Below, piece by piece: positions 5,713 to 6,605 of a stretch of 6,605 bases of DNA. Each line of letters starts with the position of its first letter. The stretch's first letter is position 1. The stretch is from the NCBI GenBank assembly GCA_023391315.1, contig JAEWBD010000070.1, positions 1-6,605 of the forward strand, given 5' to 3'. Both the position numbers and the translations under genes were made by a program. The DNA comes from Bacteroidota bacterium (GTDB lineage: Bacteria > Bacteroidota > Bacteroidia > Chitinophagales > Chitinophagaceae). The notes under the pieces were generated by a model that ran no database searches, was not told the origin of the DNA, and was given only the letters and a program-made list of their open reading frames with translations.

Positions 5713-6605
5713 ATGACTCAAAAAGAACTACATAACCAGCGCCTCTTGCGTGAAGCAGAGAAATCGGTACTGCAAATGCATACGCGCCGCCACTTTATTA
5801 AAGAAAGCGCTATGGGACTGGGTGGTCTTGCATTGGCTGCATTGTTTGGATGCGGGAAGAATACTGCATCATCACAAATTGCATTTGATCCGGCACACCC
5901 GCTGGCGCCGAAACTTCCACCATTCCCCGGCAAGGCAAAAAGTGTTATTTACCTGCATATGGCCGGCGCACCATCTCAGCTTGAGCTGTTTGATTATAAA
6001 CCCGAGTTAATGAAAATGGATGGGCAGCTTTGCCCGCAATCTTTATTGGAAGGAAAAAGATTTGCATTCATACGCGGCGTACCAAAGATGTTAGGCCCGC
6101 AGGCAAAATTTGCACAGCATGGCCAGAGCGGCGCCTGGGTGAGTGAAAACATGCCGCATCTTGCATCTATTGTGGACGAAGTAAGCTTTTTAAAAGCCGT
6201 ATCTACCGATCAGTTTAACCACGCACCCGCACAATTGCTGGTACACACAGGGTCTCCGCGTTTGGGCAGGCCAAGCATAGGCAGTTGGGTTACTTACGGC
6301 CTGGGCACAGAAAATGAAAACCTGCCTGGGTTTGTTGTATTAACAAGCGGCGGCAGAAATCCCGATGCAGGTAAAAGCGTATGGGGCAGCGGCTTTCTGC
6401 CAAGTGTTTACCAGGGGGTGCAGTGCCGCAGCGAAGGGGCGCCGGTATTGTTTTTAAATGATCCCGATGGCATGAGCCGTGATTTACGCAAGGCAAGCAT
6501 TGATGCTATTAACCAGGTGAATGCCGAAGAATATAAGCAATATAAAGACCCGGAAATCCTCTCCCGCATTTCACAATACGAGATGGCCTATAAGATGCAG
6601 ATATC
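5713..6605 (+). CDS. Tat-exported DUF1501 protein, 5' part
   Basis: The frame is open from ATG 5713 to the window end (297 complete codons), so the 3' part is missing; full members have roughly 450-500 residues. DUF1501 proteins are related to the sulfatase/alkaline phosphatase superfamily and are usually encoded beside DUF1549/DUF1553 cytochrome-like proteins; their substrate is unproven. A twin-arginine motif, TRRHFIK (24-30), precedes a hydrophobic stretch (33-46) ending in LFGC, with Cys47 a possible lipid-attachment site. After a Pro-rich linker come SVIYLHMAGAPSQLELFDYKP (77-97) and, further on, HGQSGAWVSENMPHL, FNHAPAQLL and GRPSIGSWVTYGLG, all typical of the family. A later start at Met22 (5776) would also keep the Tat motif, but the longer N-terminus is normal for Bacteroidota members. 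It may share a transcript with the cytochrome gene, interrupted by the ORF6N segment. Confidence 0.88.
   Translation, partial: MTQKELHNQRLLREAEKSVLQMHTRRHFIKESAMGLGGLALAALFGCGKNTASSQIAFDPAHPLAPKLPPFPGKAKSVIYLHMAGAPSQLELFDYKPELMKMDGQLCPQSLLEGKRFAFIRGVPKMLGPQAKFAQHGQSGAWVSENMPHLASIVDEVSFLKAVSTDQFNHAPAQLLVHTGSPRLGRPSIGSWVTYGLGTENENLPGFVVLTSGGRNPDAGKSVWGSGFLPSVYQGVQCRSEGAPVLFLNDPDGMSRDLRKASIDAINQVNAEEYKQYKDPEILSRISQYEMAYKMQI

Noticed and set aside
5750..6010. Plus-strand open frame of 86 codons at the DUF1501 start
   Set aside because: It is out of frame with the DUF1501 protein, whose family motifs and Tat signal run through the same bases.

Overview
The window looks like chromosomal DNA from a member of the Bacteroidota, most likely a Chitinophagaceae-type soil or freshwater organism. 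The evidence is the gene families (planctomycete-type cytochrome with DUF1549/DUF1553, DUF1501, ORF6N, HGSNAT-like acyltransferase), the AT-leaning base composition, A-rich leaders without clear Shine-Dalgarno sequences, and a good match to the Bacteroidota -33/-7 promoter. The taxonomic call is an inference.

Layout. (1) 1-783 holds two tandem paralogues of the RibD C-terminal/dihydrofolate reductase-like family. The first is only a 3' end cut by the window edge. The second is full length except for an in-frame TAA at its 30th codon. (2) 784-953 is a short non-coding stretch with a terminator-like hairpin. (3) 954-2090 encodes a multi-pass membrane protein of the heparan-alpha-glucosaminide N-acetyltransferase (HGSNAT/NagX-like) family. 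(4) A promoter at about 2168-2198 precedes a 920-residue membrane-anchored cytochrome-like protein (PSCyt1, DUF1549, a CBM6-like insertion, DUF1553) at 2215-4977. (5) 4978-5712 contains an ORF6N-domain regulator-like gene (5128-5667) surrounded by palindromes. (6) 5713 to the end is the first 297 codons of a Tat-exported DUF1501 protein.

The cytochrome/DUF1553 and DUF1501 genes form a pair that recurs side by side in Planctomycetes, Verrucomicrobia and Bacteroidota, thought to act in the cell envelope on complex or sulfated glycans. The HGSNAT-like acyltransferase upstream would fit amino-sugar handling, but it has its own transcription context.

The most unusual signal is in segment 5. The ORF6N gene separates this usual partner pair. 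Its coding sequence contains a perfect 29-bp palindrome (14-bp arms around one A), and the 13-bp core of that palindrome recurs at the centre of a 33-bp imperfect palindrome in its upstream region. Two further 25-bp degenerate palindromes of similar TTGA...TCAA design lie between them. This could be an autoregulatory operator system or a gene-plus-palindrome selfish unit; the sequence alone does not decide. No rRNA, tRNA, CRISPR or transposase gene was seen.
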